Below are positions 16,169 through 22,863 of a DNA stretch of 38,190 nucleotides, piece after piece. The first letter of the stretch is position 1; each line of letters starts with the position of its first letter. The notes beneath the pieces were generated by a model. That model was not told the DNA's origin, did not search any database, and worked only from the letters and a program-made list of their open reading frames with translations. A program made the position numbers and the translations under genes. Source of the stretch: an uncultured Prevotella sp. (lineage in GTDB: Bacteria > Bacteroidota > Bacteroidia > Bacteroidales > Bacteroidaceae); the NCBI GenBank assembly GCA_934183355.1, contig CAKPST010000009.1, forward strand, positions 1 to 38,190. Reading direction: 5' to 3'.

Positions 16169-16206
16169 CACCAAAACACTACAAATCTCAAATAAAACAA
16201 ACAAAC

Positions 16207-17310
16207 ATGAAGAAACTTTTTCTTACTCTTGCCGTGGCATTGACAGCATTGTGTGCTAATGCCAAGGGCAACAAGGTGCCAGTGTTTGCATGGGCTGGCT
16301 ATGGCGAAAACGCCACTGAAAAATCACTCGTCGCCGACTTCAAGGCTTGGAAGAAGCATGGTGTTACGGGTGTGTGCATCAACGCAGGTATGGACATGGA
16401 GAAGATTCGCACTGCGTCGAAGGCTGCCAAGAAGGTGGGTCTGGAGTATCACGCTTGGGTACCTACGATGACTCCTGGTGGCAAACCTAAGAGTTGGTAC
16501 ACTGTCAACCGTCTGGGTGAGTCGGCTTACGACAATCCTCCATACGTTCCTTACTACACTACTCTCGACCCTCGCAACGAGGATGTGAAGAAGTTCCTCA
16601 CTTCTACCTTCGAGCAGATTGCTGAGATTCCTGAGGTTGACTACGTTCAGCTCGACTACATCCGCTATGCTGATGTCATCCTGGCTCGTGGATTGTGGGA
16701 TAAGTATGGTCTGATCATGAACGGCGAGTATGCCAAGGCTGATTTCTGCTACTGCGACGACTGTGTGGCTGCCTTCAAGAAGCAGAGTGGTATCGACATC
16801 ACTAAGGTGTGCGACCCGTCGAAGATTAAGGAGTGGGCTCAGTTCCGTTGCGACGCTGTCACTGCTCTGGTCAACCAGATTAGCGACGCTGTACATGCTA
16901 AGGGCAAGAAGTTGAGCGCCGACGTGTTCCCTGGTCCTAAGAGCTATGCCGAGTGGATGGTGCGCCAGCAGTGGAACAAATGGAATCTCGACGCTGTGTT
17001 CCCAATGAACTACAACGACTTCTATATGGAGCCTGCTGGATGGGTTGGCAAGGTGACTAAGGAAGAGGCTGAATCTCTCAAGGGCAAGAACACATTATTA
17101 TATAGCGGCATCTTCATCTGCCACGACTGGAGACACAAGGATAAGGTGATTGACCCAGAGAACTCGGGACTGCTGCCGTCGGAAATAGCAGAGGCTGTGG
17201 AGACGTCAATGGAGGCAGGCGCTAATGGCATTAGCATATTCACGCCGAATGATATGACGGAGGAGCATTGGGCAGAACTGGAGAAGGTGTTGAAGAAGCT
17301 GGAGAAGTAA
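16207..17310 (+). CDS. Secreted glycoside-hydrolase-like protein (GH10-like, COG1649 type)
   Basis: The product is 367 residues with a signal peptide (KLFLTLAVALTALCANAKG). The body looks like a (beta/alpha)8 barrel of the group annotated as family-10-like glycosyl hydrolases (GHL, COG1649/DUF187 relatives). Supporting segments are PVFAWAGYGENATEKSLVAD, GVTGVCINAGMDMEKI, LEYHAWVPTM, the signature EVDYVQLDYIRYAD (strand 4 region), KKLSADVFPG, WNLDAVFPMNYNDFY and GANGISIFTPND. No biochemical activity can be assigned with certainty, since members act on diverse or unknown glycans. It is transcribed divergently from susC and probably works with the PUL, but it could be independent. The 3' end is followed after 20 bases by palindromic array copy 2. 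Confidence 0.75.
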   Translation: MKKLFLTLAVALTALCANAKGNKVPVFAWAGYGENATEKSLVADFKAWKKHGVTGVCINAGMDMEKIRTASKAAKKVGLEYHAWVPTMTPGGKPKSWYTVNRLGESAYDNPPYVPYYTTLDPRNEDVKKFLTSTFEQIAEIPEVDYVQLDYIRYADVILARGLWDKYGLIMNGEYAKADFCYCDDCVAAFKKQSGIDITKVCDPSKIKEWAQFRCDAVTALVNQISDAVHAKGKKLSADVFPGPKSYAEWMVRQQWNKWNLDAVFPMNYNDFYMEPAGWVGKVTKEEAESLKGKNTLLYSGIFICHDWRHKDKVIDPENSGLLPSEIAEAVETSMEAGANGISIFTPNDMTEEHWAELEKVLKKLEK

Positions 17311-17330
17311 AGACAACATGCTTCACATTA

Positions 17331-17500
17331 TATTAACGAGTAATTAACGGATAATTAACGAGTAATTAACGAGTAATTAACGGATAATTAACGGGAATTA
17401 ATGACAAGAAAACAAACGGGGTCGTTAATGCCGGTTAATTGACCGTTAATTAACCGTTAATTAAGCCGTTAATTTTTTCGTTAATTAAGCCGTTAATTTA
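17331..17500 (+). repeat. Palindromic ATTAACG/CGTTAAT array, copy 2
   Basis: The left arm has six ATTAACG units with an 11-base period (ATTAACGAGTA and ATTAACGGATA forms), then the core at about 17387-17437 and a right arm of CGTTAAT units. The loop is A-rich (ACAAGAAAACAAAC). The array begins about 20 bases after the stop codon of the GH10-like gene and ends about 35 bases before the 16-base duplication that precedes the next gene. Confidence 0.88.
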
Positions 17501-17534
17501 TTATTGATTGTATTCTTTACTTTATTATAATTTT

Positions 17535-17566
17535 ATGACACTATCAGACTATGACACTATCAGACT
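17535..17566 (+). repeat. 16-base tandem duplication carrying the start codon
   Basis: The sequence ATGACACTATCAGACT occurs twice in direct tandem (17535-17550 and 17551-17566). Each copy starts with ATG, but 16 is not a multiple of three, so only the second ATG opens the full gene. The first would give a 16-residue out-of-frame peptide ending at a TAA inside the gene. Confidence 0.95.
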
Positions 17567-17976
17567 ACAAACATTTGGTATATAAGATTATTGGATGCGC
17601 TATGACTGTTCATGGAGAATTAAGGTGGGCACTGGCTGAAGCTATATACCAAGAAGCATTGCACTTAGAACTTCTCGATAATAACATTGACAACATACGT
17701 GAAGTGGAAATCAAATGCTTCTACAAACAACATGAAATGGAAAAACGATACAAAATGGATTTAGTGGTTGGAGATGTTATCATTGAAATAAAATCTGTAC
17801 CTGCTATTCTATCTGAACACCGAGCACAACTCTGCAACTATCTTCGATTGACACGCAAACCGATTGGACTACTGATAAATTTTGGAGAAAGAAGTCTGGT
17901 GGGCGAACGATGGATGTATGACGAAGAGACTAACGACTGTTATCTTGTCGACAAAAACATGAACCCCGTTCTCTAA
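17551..17976 (+). CDS. GxxExxY-family PD-(D/E)XK nuclease-like protein
   Basis: The 141-residue protein matches the small GxxExxY family (PDDEXK_3 type) in length and pattern. It has an N-terminal helix YKIIGCAMTVHGELRWALAE followed by AIYQEALHLEL, then RYKMDLVVGDVIIEIKSV (about 70-87) with the D...ExK of a PD-(D/E)XK active site. HRAQLCNYLRLTRKPIGLLI and NFGERSL close the fold. The family's name-giving glycine is alanine here (ALAEAIY), while the E and Y are kept. Family function is unknown. Codon use differs from neighbours: lysine is almost always AAA, whereas adjacent genes prefer AAG, suggesting a separate origin. Palindromic arrays lie on both sides, and the start codon is duplicated 16 bases upstream. 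Confidence 0.85.
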   Translation: MTLSDYKHLVYKIIGCAMTVHGELRWALAEAIYQEALHLELLDNNIDNIREVEIKCFYKQHEMEKRYKMDLVVGDVIIEIKSVPAILSEHRAQLCNYLRLTRKPIGLLINFGERSLVGERWMYDEETNDCYLVDKNMNPVL

Positions 17977-18269
17977 CGTATAATTAGCGCCTAATTAACG
18001 ATATAATTAACGGATTAATTAACGAAAAAATTAACGGATTAATTAACGAAAAAATTAACGGATTAATTAACGATCTAATTAACGATATAATTAACGGATA
18101 ATTAACCGGAATTAACGACAAAGACAATAAACGGAGTCGTTAATGCCGGTTAATTGACCGTTAATTACTCGTTAATTAAACCGTTTAATAAACCGTTAAT
18201 TAAACCGTTAATTTTTTCGTTAATTAAGCCGTTAATCACTCGTTAATTTATCCATTAATTGGACGTTAA
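17977..18269 (+). repeat. Palindromic ATTAACG/CGTTAAT array, copy 3 (longest)
   Basis: The element fills the whole gap between two convergent stop codons (17976 plus, 18270 minus). The left half carries about eleven ATTAACG units at 11-12 base spacing, including repeats of the pair ATTAACGGATTA and ATTAACGAAAAA. The core at 18102-18153 has arms TTAACCGGAATTAACGAC and GTCGTTAATGCCGGTTAA around the loop AAAGACAATAAACGGA. The right half carries about eleven CGTTAAT units. The centre of symmetry (about 18128) is within a few bases of the midpoint of the gap. Confidence 0.9.
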
Positions 18270-19124
18270 TTATTGCTTGAGAGTGTAATTAGATGCGAAT
18301 TTCTCTCCCAAAGCAAAGCCCTCCTCATACAGTCTCTCCAGCTTTGCCGTATCCTTCTCCATCCTCGTCACCTCCATCGGTCGTTCCGGTCGTATGCATA
18401 TCACACGCCCCTCGTCCTCAAGACGCTCCACCAGCTCCAGCTGTTTGTTGTAAGCCTCAAGGCGATGGCTCAACAACACACGCAGACGAGGGTATTTCTT
18501 GTATATCAGCTTGGGGATTTTGTGGTCGCGACCAGACGTGCGATAACCACGGTTGCGAGTCAACACAAGGACATTCTTCTCATGACCCAACTCTATGGAG
18601 TGCATGACAGGAATGCTGTCTACAATGCCACCGTCGAGCATCGGCACACCATCCACCATCACTATCTTGCTGACATAAGGCAACGAACTCGACGCTCGCA
18701 CCACATCCAAGGCACGTTGGCGGTCGCTGCGCTCCGAGAGATACTCGGCACGACCCGTCAGACAGTTGGTGGTAACCATCTCGAACGTCGCCGGATTGTT
18801 GAAATATGTGTCAAAGTCGAAGGGAATAAACTCATTGGGAAACTTGTCATAGAGCAACTTGGTGTCGAAGATGCAACCCTGAGTGACAAGATGACGCAAG
18901 CCAATATAGTCGTAACGCGCCAGATAGTCGATGTTGGAGACACGAGCACGACGTGGCTGACGACTCATATACGACATTCCGTTGCACGCTCCTGCCGACA
19001 CCGCCACCACATAATTGAAGTAAAGACCGTGCTTCATAAAACCATCAAGCACGCCACTCGTGAACACTCCACGCATTCCACCACCCTCAAGAACCAGTCC
19101 TGTATTGCTGTCTAATGTCATCAT
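18270..19124 (-). CDS. Patatin-like phospholipase
   Basis: The 284-residue protein has the patatin hallmarks. These are the oxyanion loop GLVLEGGGMRGVFTSGVLDG near the N-terminus, the nucleophile elbow AVSAGACNG (about residues 41-49, family G-x-S-x-G with the first Gly replaced by Ala, as in some YjjU-type relatives), and the dyad aspartate in MLDGGIVDS (about 168-176). Its length and C-terminal region (PRLRVLLSHRLEAYNKQLEL) fit the small bacterial YjjU-like group. The likely role is a cytoplasmic lipid acyl hydrolase, substrate unknown. ATG 19124 is taken as the start; a GTG two codons earlier is possible. A -7 box at 19166-19173 supports this region. The 3' end abuts array copy 3. Confidence 0.9.
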   Translation of the reverse strand: MMTLDSNTGLVLEGGGMRGVFTSGVLDGFMKHGLYFNYVVAVSAGACNGMSYMSRQPRRARVSNIDYLARYDYIGLRHLVTQGCIFDTKLLYDKFPNEFIPFDFDTYFNNPATFEMVTTNCLTGRAEYLSERSDRQRALDVVRASSSLPYVSKIVMVDGVPMLDGGIVDSIPVMHSIELGHEKNVLVLTRNRGYRTSGRDHKIPKLIYKKYPRLRVLLSHRLEAYNKQLELVERLEDEGRVICIRPERPMEVTRMEKDTAKLERLYEEGFALGEKFASNYTLKQ

Positions 19125-19165
19125 TTTCACTTGTTTTTCTGATTTCTCAATATACTAAGTCAATA

Positions 19166-19173
19166 CAAAAGTA
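19166..19173 (-). promoter_or_regulatory. -7 box of the patatin-like gene
   Basis: The minus strand reads TACTTTTG, matching TAnnTTTG, with a TTG 19 bases upstream (plus 19193-19195). Transcription would start near 19159, about 35 bases before the ATG. Confidence 0.5.
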
Positions 19174-19342
19174 ATGCTTTTTCGACAAACAACAATCAAT
19201 CATGAACATTTTTTCACATCTTACATATTGCCATTTCACTGATGTTTCTGATTTAGCGCTATTGTTTCATTTATGACACAAAACATTATCATAATAAAAT
19301 ATAAATAAGGCAATAAGGTTTTGACGTGTGTTAAATTATGAG

Positions 19343-19350
19343 TAACTTTG
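19343..19350 (+). promoter_or_regulatory. -33/-7 promoter of the aminopeptidase P-family gene
   Basis: TAACTTTG followed by C is a strong -7 element, with TTTTG ending at 19323 as the -33 element 19 bases upstream. The start would be near 19357, about 19 bases before ATG 19376. This is one of the best promoter matches in the window. Confidence 0.6.
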
Positions 19351-19375
19351 CAAAAACTAACATAATTATTTTATC

Positions 19376-20776
19376 ATGTTTGACAAAGCAACCTACGTTA
19401 GCCGCCGCGCCAAGCTCAAGGAGCTTGTAAAGAGTGGTGTCATCATATTATTCGGCAACAACGAGTCGCCATGCAACTTCCCTGCAAACGGATATTATCC
19501 ATTCCGCCAAGACTCCACATTCCTCTATTATTTCGGACAAAACCGCGATGGTCTTGTTGGTGTCATCGACATCGACAACGACATCGAGACCCTCGTGGGC
19601 AACGACATCGACATCGAGGACATCGTGTGGTATGGCAGCGTGAACAGCGTGCACGACATGGCTGAGCAGGTGGGAGTGAAGAACACTGCACCTATGAAGT
19701 CGCTCAAGACTATCTGCAACGATGCTATGCGACAGAAACGCCGCATCCACTTCTTGCCGCCCTATCGCCACGACACCAAGATACAGATGTTCGACTTGCT
19801 CGGCATACATCCCGTACAGCAGAAGGAGGCAGCAAGCATCGACCTCATCAACGCTGTGGTGAAGATGCGCTCTACCAAGGAGCAGCAGGAGATAGAAGAG
19901 CTGGAACGTGCTGCCACCATCGGCTACAAGATGCACACTACGGCTATGCGACTCACCAAACCGGGTGTCACTGAAAAGTATATAGGTGGACAGGTGGACG
20001 GCATCGCCAACTCATACGGAGCAATGGTGAGCTTCCCCACTATCTTCAGTCAGCATGGCGAGATAATGCACGGCAACCCGTCAATGGCTGAGTTGGAGAG
20101 TGGACGCCTCGTATTGTGCGACTGTGGTGCCGAGACTATCAACAACTATTGCTCGGACAACACCCGAACATTCCCTGTCAATGGCAAGTTCGACCAGCGA
20201 CAGCTTGAAATATACAGCATCGTGGAGGCTTGCCACGACTATGTGCTGGATGTAGCCAAGCCAGGTGTGAAATACATGGACGTACACTTCGCCGTATGCC
20301 GACTGATGACTGAGCGCCTGAAGGAGCTTGGACTGATGAAGGGTGATGTCGACGAGGCTGTAGCTGCCGGAGCACACGCTATGTTCTTGCCTCACGGACT
20401 GGGTCACATGATGGGTATGGACGTACACGACATGGAGAACCTCGACCAGATAAACGTGGGCTTCGATGCCGAGACACGTCCACGACTCGACCAGTTTGGC
20501 ACCAACTGCCTGCGCATGGGTCGCCGTCTGGAGGAAGGATTTGTAGTGACCGACGAACCGGGCATCTACTTCATCCCTGCTCTCATCGACGACTGGAAGG
20601 CTTCGGGACACTGCGCCGAATTTATCAACTTCGACAAACTGGAGACCTACAAGGACTTTGGAGGCATCCGCATCGAGGACGACGTGCTCATCACCAAGGA
20701 CGGCTGTCGCTTCATCGGCAAGGAACGCATCCCCTATCACCCCAAGGATGTGGAGGAATTTATGGCAAAAGCATAA
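19376..20776 (+). CDS. Aminopeptidase P family metallopeptidase (Xaa-Pro type)
   Basis: The 466-residue protein has an N-terminal creatinase-like domain (about 1-165, with NFPANGYYPFRQDSTFLYYF) and a C-terminal pita-bread M24 domain. The five metal ligands are visible: Asp in LVLCDCGAE, Asp in CSDNTRTFP, His in LPHGLGHMMGMDVHD, Glu in VTDEPGIYF and Glu in GIRIEDDV. It removes N-terminal residues before proline and has no signal peptide, so it acts in the cytoplasm. Length and order match PepP/PepQ-type proteins. The PepC gene begins 39 bases downstream on the same strand, so both may form a peptide-degradation operon. Confidence 0.93.
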   Translation: MFDKATYVSRRAKLKELVKSGVIILFGNNESPCNFPANGYYPFRQDSTFLYYFGQNRDGLVGVIDIDNDIETLVGNDIDIEDIVWYGSVNSVHDMAEQVGVKNTAPMKSLKTICNDAMRQKRRIHFLPPYRHDTKIQMFDLLGIHPVQQKEAASIDLINAVVKMRSTKEQQEIEELERAATIGYKMHTTAMRLTKPGVTEKYIGGQVDGIANSYGAMVSFPTIFSQHGEIMHGNPSMAELESGRLVLCDCGAETINNYCSDNTRTFPVNGKFDQRQLEIYSIVEACHDYVLDVAKPGVKYMDVHFAVCRLMTERLKELGLMKGDVDEAVAAGAHAMFLPHGLGHMMGMDVHDMENLDQINVGFDAETRPRLDQFGTNCLRMGRRLEEGFVVTDEPGIYFIPALIDDWKASGHCAEFINFDKLETYKDFGGIRIEDDVLITKDGCRFIGKERIPYHPKDVEEFMAKA

Positions 20777-20815
20777 ACGAACAAATATTCAATAATCAAC
20801 AATAACAACAAGTAA

Positions 20816-22042
20816 ATGAAAAAAATCTTAACTCTTGCGCTGCTCGCTTGCTTAGCAGTTGGCGCTAACGCCGAGGAGAAGAAGGCTGAAAACAAGAACA
20901 AGCCAGTATTCACCACCATCAAGGCTAACCCAATCACAAGTGTAAAGGACCAGAACCGTAGCGGTACATGCTGGGACTACTCTACACTCTCATTCTTTGA
21001 GGCTGAGATTCTCAAGGCTACAGGCAAGACCTACGACCTCTGCGAGTCTTTCATTGCCAACAAGGACTATATGGAACGTGCCGTTCAGGTGGTTCGTCTA
21101 CACGGCGACTGCCAGTTTGCACAGGGTGGTTCGGCTTACGACGTATTAGCAGTACTGAAGAACCACGGCATCTGCCCAGAGGAAGCAATGCCGTTCCCAG
21201 GCTCGCTCTATGGCGACTCACTCAACAACTTCAACGAGTTCTTCGGTCAGCTTGAGCCTTACGTAGCTGGCATCGCACGCAGCAAGGCAGACAAGATTTC
21301 TGGTCAGTGGAAGGTGGGACTCCAGGGTATCCTCGATGCTTACCTCGGCAAGTGCCCAGAGTCGTTCACATACGAGGGCAAGAAGTACACTCCGAAGACT
21401 TTCGCAGCAAGCCTCGGCATCGACTTTGACAACTATCTGACTATCACAAGCTACACACACAAGCCATACTACACTCAGTATGCTGTAGAGGTGCAGGACA
21501 ACTGGCGCAACCCATTGTCATGGAACCTTCCGATGGAGGACATGGCTCGCGTTATCGAGTACGCCGTTATGAATGGCTACACCATCGCTTGGGGTGGCGA
21601 CGTTAGCGAGCCGGGCTTCACACGCAAGGGTCTTGCTTACTTCTTCGACACCAAGAAGATGGAGAACCTCTCTGGTTCGGACATGGCTCGTTGGCTCAAG
21701 ATGTCGCCGACAAAGCGCACCAACCTCGTTGACTCTCTCGGTTGCACCGTTCCTGAGCTCACTCCGACAGCTGAGCAGCGCCAGCAGCGCTTCGACAACT
21801 GGGAGCTCACCGACGACCACGGCATGCTCATCTATGGTATCGCTAAGGACCAGAACGGCAAGGAGTACTACATGGTGAAGAACTCATGGGGTGAGAGTGG
21901 CGACTACAAGGGTACTTGGTATATGACTAAGGACTACATTGTTGCTAACACAATGGACTTCATGATCAACAAGAACGCTATTCCTAAGGATATCCTTAAG
22001 AAGATTGTTGACGCTAAGAAGAAGCAGTCTATCTGTGACTAA
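20816..22042 (+). CDS. Secreted aminopeptidase C / bleomycin hydrolase (C1B cysteine peptidase)
   Basis: The 408-residue protein has a signal peptide (ILTLALLACLAVGANA), unlike cytoplasmic PepC. The catalytic residues are the Cys in QNRSGTCWDYSTLSFFEAE (about residue 51), the His in ELTDDHGMLIYG (about 340) and the Asn in MVKNSWGESGDY (about 360). DLCESFIANKDYMERAVQVV and GGSAYDVLAVLKNHGI are also typical of the C1B family. It is expected to trim peptides in the periplasm or outside the cell. It probably shares a transcript with the upstream aminopeptidase gene (39-base gap). Its 3' end is followed by palindromic array copy 4. Confidence 0.93.
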   Translation: MKKILTLALLACLAVGANAEEKKAENKNKPVFTTIKANPITSVKDQNRSGTCWDYSTLSFFEAEILKATGKTYDLCESFIANKDYMERAVQVVRLHGDCQFAQGGSAYDVLAVLKNHGICPEEAMPFPGSLYGDSLNNFNEFFGQLEPYVAGIARSKADKISGQWKVGLQGILDAYLGKCPESFTYEGKKYTPKTFAASLGIDFDNYLTITSYTHKPYYTQYAVEVQDNWRNPLSWNLPMEDMARVIEYAVMNGYTIAWGGDVSEPGFTRKGLAYFFDTKKMENLSGSDMARWLKMSPTKRTNLVDSLGCTVPELTPTAEQRQQRFDNWELTDDHGMLIYGIAKDQNGKEYYMVKNSWGESGDYKGTWYMTKDYIVANTMDFMINKNAIPKDILKKIVDAKKKQSICD

Positions 22043-22054
22043 ATAGATTGATTG

Positions 22055-22110
22055 GACGATAATTAAACGTCTGATTGACATAGACGATTATTAAACGTCT
22101 GATTGACATA
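22055..22110 (+). repeat. 28-base tandem repeat, two copies
   Basis: Two adjacent 28-base units (22055-22082 and 22083-22110) differ at one position, and a third begins at 22111. Each unit starts GACGAT and ends GATTGACATA. They lie on the outer left side of array copy 4, and 28 is not a multiple of three. This is a tandem duplication within non-coding DNA. Confidence 0.9.
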
Positions 22111-22235
22111 GACAATTAACGGATAATTAAACGACAACAACGACAACGAATCAACAACATTGCAAAATGTTTGCCGTGCCAACTGGCACAGTTGATTCAT
22201 AAGTCGTTAATGCCGATTAATTATCCGTTAATTTT
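22055..22235 (+). repeat. Palindromic array, copy 4 (variant with enlarged loop)
   Basis: This copy keeps the right core GTCGTTAATGCCGATTAATT (22203-22222) with a following CCGTTAATT unit. Its left arm is AATTAACGGATAATTAAACG then ACA. The loop is enlarged to about 70 bases. It contains its own nested stems: GAATCAAC (22148-22155) with GTTGATTC (22191-22198), and GTGCC/GGCAC (22176-22189). It begins about a dozen bases after the PepC stop codon. Confidence 0.75.
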
Positions 22236-22247
22236 TTTTGTTTTTCT

Positions 22248-22721
22248 ACTGCAATCTGCAATTATTTAAGAATTATCAGCGTAAGATATTGATACACAAA
22301 GGGTTCAAGAATTGCAGTAGGGCTTGCAGTAGAAGGGGCTACTGCAAGTAGTGAATATGGATGGAGAGTGGCACAAAAGTAATAAACTGGAGATCAATGA
22401 ACATCCTCCTACAAATAGCCCCACTCCATCTTATGGCGCTTTAATTCATTGGCACTTGGTGTTCGTGGGCTTAACACATGGTGTAGATAGGCTTGGTACA
22501 AGGGCTTGATACGAGGTGTACGAGGGCTTGATACGAATAATACAAGGGCTTGGTACAAGGTGTACAAGGGCATGGTATGAAGTCCCGAAGGGACGACATA
22601 ATAAAATCCTTGCAGTTGATGTATGATGATTGCAGTTGAAGGCTGATGAACTGCAATCGTGCAATGACATGAGCATCAAGTAGTTGGGAGGATTTTTCAG
22701 TAAAAATTGCAGTATTGCAGA
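22248..22721. repeat. TTGCAGT / ACTGCAA motif cluster
   Basis: The heptamer TTGCAGT or its complement occurs at 22248, 22312, 22324, 22341, 22610, 22630, 22650 and 22707, with near matches at 22256 and 22715. Two of them form a perfect ten-pair hairpin, CTTGCAGTAG (22323-22332) with CTACTGCAAG (22339-22348). By chance about 0.06 copies would be expected in this length. The cluster lies in the pepC-GH92 gap and has no known function. Confidence 0.85.
22468..22590 (+). repeat. 22-base degenerate tandem array
   Basis: Five units of 22 bases and one of 13 bases start GGCTTGGTACAAG, GGCTTGATACGAG or close variants (22468, 22490 short, 22503, 22525, 22547, 22569). A partial unit may begin at 22451. 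The period is not a multiple of three, and the translated frames give only repetitive low-complexity peptides, so it looks non-coding. Confidence 0.85.
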
Positions 22722-22765
22722 TGAAAAAACAAAAAAGAGTATTAGTCTTATTAAAGGAATATATG

Positions 22766-22799
22766 CCCATTTGGTACGCCTACGGCGATGCCGTATGGG
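22766..22799. other. Hairpin with GCCGTA core
   Basis: An inner stem TACGGC (22781-22786) and GCCGTA (22790-22795), with an outer CCCAT/ATGGG pairing (22766-22770, 22795-22799), lies shortly before the GH92 terminator. Its function is unknown; it may be part of the 3' region of the GH92 transcript. A further small stem, GTCCC/GGGAC, is at 22582-22594. Confidence 0.5.
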
Positions 22800-22815
22800 A
22801 TACTTCATTATAACG

Positions 22816-22847
22816 TAGGAAGTACGGTTCGGCGACCGTACTTCCTA
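22816..22847 (-). terminator. Strong hairpin after the GH92 gene
   Basis: A 13-pair perfect stem (TAGGAAGTACGGT and ACCGTACTTCCTA) closes a six-base loop just downstream of the GH92 stop codon. On the minus strand no long T run follows, so it may work as a terminator or as an RNA-stabilising 3' hairpin. Confidence 0.6.
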
Positions 22848-22863
22848 TCCAGACGAACCTTAT

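Larger units (their letters stand above)
15727..16206. other. Divergent control region between susC and the GH10-like gene
   Basis: These 480 bases separate two genes reading apart. The sequence is very AT-rich and holds one good -7 box for each direction (15935-15942 minus, 16161-16168 plus). The susC leader contains only short hairpin candidates (for example GACT/AGTC at about 15810-15825). No regulator gene or clear operator was found here. Confidence 0.5.

Noticed and set aside
16135..16206. An N-terminal extension of the GH10-like protein from ATG 16135
   Set aside because: The -7 box at 16161-16168 lies downstream of that ATG, and a normal signal peptide begins at ATG 16207.
17331..18269. 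A CRISPR array in the repetitive sequence around the GxxExxY gene
   Set aside because: The units are 11-12 bases, without 25-40 base spacers, and change to complementary form at the centre; no cas gene is nearby.
18273..19115. A 280-residue open frame on the plus strand across the patatin-like gene
   Set aside because: It lies entirely antisense to a gene with clear patatin motifs, has no promoter or signal, and its composition is what the opposite strand of that gene would give.
22468..22590. The 22-base tandem array as a CRISPR remnant
   Set aside because: Units are adjacent with no spacers and are degenerate along their whole length.
22446..22808. A minus-strand open frame of about 120 residues in the pepC-GH92 gap
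   Set aside because: Its peptide repeats come from the 22-base array and the motif cluster; the array period is not a multiple of three and no promoter fits.
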